DNA from: Lacinutrix sp.
GTDB taxonomy: Bacteria > Bacteroidota > Bacteroidia > Flavobacteriales > Flavobacteriaceae
DNA length: 64,000 nt
Direction: 5' to 3'
NCBI RefSeq assembly: GCF_029238095.1
Contig: NZ_JAQWGS010000003.1
Span: 1 to 64,000 of the forward strand
The notes under the pieces are model-generated. The model saw nothing but the letters and a program-made list of their open reading frames with translations. It had not been told where the DNA came from and searched no databases. The position numbers were made by a program, and so were the translations under genes. Positions 62,395 to 64,000 of the stretch are shown here, one piece after another; the first letter of the stretch is position 1, and each line of letters opens with the position of its first letter.

Positions 62395-64000
62395 TTATTT
62401 CAAAAATTGAAAGGCTATTAAACCAGCAATATAGGCAATAGCTGTCATTATTGTAAATTGATAAATTGGCCATTTCCAGCTGTTTGTTTCCCGTTTTACA
62501 ATGGCTAAAGTACTCATACACTGCATGGCAAAAGCATAGAATAAAAGCAGCGAAATTCCAGAAGCAAAATTAAATAAAGGGCCTCCAAGAATTGGGTTTA
62601 CTTCTCCTGCCATTCTGTTTTTTATGGTCTCTTCGTCGTCACTGCCTACACTATAAATTGTAGCTAAAGTTCCTACAAAAACCTCTCTAGCAGCAAAAGA
62701 ACTTACAATAGCTATACCTATTTTCCAGTCGTAACCTAAAGGCCTAATGGCTGGCTCTATAGCTCTTCCAGTAATACCTATAAACGAATGTTCGAGTTTA
62801 TGTGATGCTATTTTATGTTGTAAATCATCTTCGCTTAAATTTTGATGCGCATATTTTTCTATTATAATACTTTCTGCATTATTAAATTGCTCACCTGGTC
62901 CATAAGATGCCAAAACCCAAAGCACGATTGAAATAGCTAAAATTATTTTACCAGCACCAAAAATAAAGGCTTTCGTTTTTTCTAAAACGGTAAGCGCAAC
63001 ATTTTTTAAAAGTGGTACTTTATAGTTTGGCATTTCTACCACAAAAAAGGTTTTACTTTTAATTTTTAGAATTTTATTTAAAATCCATGCAGACCCAACT
63101 GCTGCACCAAAACCTATAAGATAAAGCAACATTAGTGTTAAAGCTTGGTAGCTTAAACCCAATATTCTACCTTCTGGTATAACTAATGAGATAATAATTA
63201 AATACACTGGAAGCCTAGCAGAGCAAGTGGTAAAAGGCGTTACTAGAATGGTTATTAAACGCTCTTTCCAGCTTTCAATATTCCTAGTAGCCATAATGGC
63301 TGGAATTGCACAAGCGGTTCCAGAAATTAATGGTACAATACTTTTGCCGCTTAAACCAAAACGACGCATTATTCGGTCCATTAAAAAGACTACACGACTC
63401 ATATAGCCACTTTCTTCTAAGATGGCAATAAACAGAAATAGAAAGGCAATTTGTGGAATAAATATTACAATACCTCCTAATCCAGAAATTATGCCTTCAG
63501 CAATTAAATCTGTTACTTTTCCACCACCAGGAAATGTAGCTTTTACCCAATTACTTAAAGATGCAAAGGAAGAATCTATCCAATCCATTGGAATGCTAGA
63601 CCAATCATAAATGGCTTGAAAAATAGTTAAAAGGATAAGAAAGAAAATAACGTAGCCCCAAATTTTGTGAGTAAGAATACGATCTAATTTTGCACGAACA
63701 TCTGTGGCTTGTGATGCATCTATAGTTTGTCCTTTCTTTAATACATTATTAATAAATTGATACCTTTTTATTGTTTCTTTTTGTTGAAGCTTTTTTAAAT
63801 CGCCTTTTGCTTTTGTTTTAAAGCTTGAGATGGCTTCAATCTCTTTTCTATCTGTTTTACCAAAGTTTACATCTTGGGTTATAACTAACCATAATTTATA
63901 TAGTAACTGATTAGGAAAAGTTTTACGAAGACTATTAAAATACTCTACATCAATTTCTGAAGCATTTAAACAAGGTTTAATAGACAACTCTTTAAAGTTG
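62395..64000 (-). CDS. feoB: Ferrous iron transport protein B, C-terminal part (5' end beyond window)
   Basis: The frame is open to the right edge; 534 residues are visible. The N-terminal GTPase domain lies outside. Present are the cytosolic helical linker (DRKEIEAISSFKTKAKGDLKKLQQKETIKRYQF) and the membrane gate regions, each with Cys: LISGTACAIPAIMATRNIESWKERL and VTPFTTCSARLPVYLI. FeoB imports Fe(II) across the inner membrane. The TTG at 63985-63987 is not a real start, since the frame runs on upstream of it. The small Cys-rich peptide follows immediately. Confidence 0.95.
   Translation of the reverse strand, partial: NFKELSIKPCLNASEIDVEYFNSLRKTFPNQLLYKLWLVITQDVNFGKTDRKEIEAISSFKTKAKGDLKKLQQKETIKRYQFINNVLKKGQTIDASQATDVRAKLDRILTHKIWGYVIFFLILLTIFQAIYDWSSIPMDWIDSSFASLSNWVKATFPGGGKVTDLIAEGIISGLGGIVIFIPQIAFLFLFIAILEESGYMSRVVFLMDRIMRRFGLSGKSIVPLISGTACAIPAIMATRNIESWKERLITILVTPFTTCSARLPVYLIIISLVIPEGRILGLSYQALTLMLLYLIGFGAAVGSAWILNKILKIKSKTFFVVEMPNYKVPLLKNVALTVLEKTKAFIFGAGKIILAISIVLWVLASYGPGEQFNNAESIIIEKYAHQNLSEDDLQHKIASHKLEHSFIGITGRAIEPAIRPLGYDWKIGIAIVSSFAAREVFVGTLATIYSVGSDDEETIKNRMAGEVNPILGGPLFNFASGISLLLFYAFAMQCMSTLAIVKRETNSWKWPIYQFTIMTAIAYIAGLIAFQFLK

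Noticed and set aside
1-64000. CRISPR arrays, insertion sequences, prophage or integrase genes
   Set aside because: No regularly spaced repeats, no transposase or integrase reading frames, and gene content is core metabolism.

Overview
The window is chromosomal DNA from a member of the Flavobacteriaceae (Bacteroidota). It is AT-rich and carries family hallmarks: a gliding-motility lipoprotein (GldH), a fused HemC-HemD, TAnnTTTG-type promoters, many 'MKK...' signal peptides with SC-type lipoboxes, and Asn/Lys-rich linkers. No phage, IS, CRISPR or plasmid functions were seen, so this looks like core genome. The species cannot be told from the sequence alone.

Layout. 1-3.3 kb: ATP synthase F1 genes (end of atpH, atpA, atpG), with a small secreted-protein gene between atpH and atpA that seems cut short by an amber codon. 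3.4-10.6 kb: a lipoprotein, then an envelope run (polysaccharide flippase, dut, sugar nucleotidyltransferase, TPR protein, DUF4292 lipoprotein, EnvC-like M23 protein). 10.6-15.8 kb: thioesterase, HU/SPOR protein, dprA, trpS and a PlsC acyltransferase. 15.9-20.1 kb: an ECF sigma factor with a large anti-sigma/barrel protein and a small lipoprotein, then recA. 20.2-25.7 kb: trhO, ricT, gldH and a class A penicillin-binding protein. 25.8-28.2 kb: CPBP protease and the two CoA-transferase subunits. 28.2-34.6 kb: orphan double ABC ATPase, exonuclease, OmpH/Skp, serine hydrolase, membrane protein, ogt and a frameshifted CNNM/CBS protein. 34.6-48.7 kb: heme biosynthesis (hemB, hemF, hemE, hemCD, hemA on the minus strand; AraC regulator, hemH, hemJ on the plus strand) with tRNA-Ser(GGA) inside. 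48.9-56.1 kb: histidine kinase, crotonase, HD hydrolase, acyl-ACP desaturase, acyltransferase, bacilliredoxin, and two adjacent frameshifted genes. 56.1-61.7 kb: a DtxR-headed metal ABC transporter operon with its own outer-membrane protein. 61.8-64 kb: a small secreted protein, a 43-residue FeoB-associated Cys-rich peptide, and feoB running off the right edge.

Most notable: an ECF-type promoter, GCAACC-N15-CATCTA, occurs twice with identical spacing. One copy precedes the lipoprotein/sigma/anti-sigma operon. The other, beyond recA on the opposite strand, precedes a stand-alone transcript of about 250 nt that ends in its own intrinsic terminator and contains only a 30-codon ORF. This suggests an autoregulated ECF unit with a small-peptide or sRNA target that ordinary annotation would miss. 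A second theme is five single- or double-base frameshifts in four genes. One lies exactly on an A_AAA_AAG slippery heptamer and one in a T12 tract, so they are programmed shifts, phase variation, real decay, or sequencing error. A third is a set of dispersed intergenic palindromes, including a 102-bp composite element inside the metal-transport operon.
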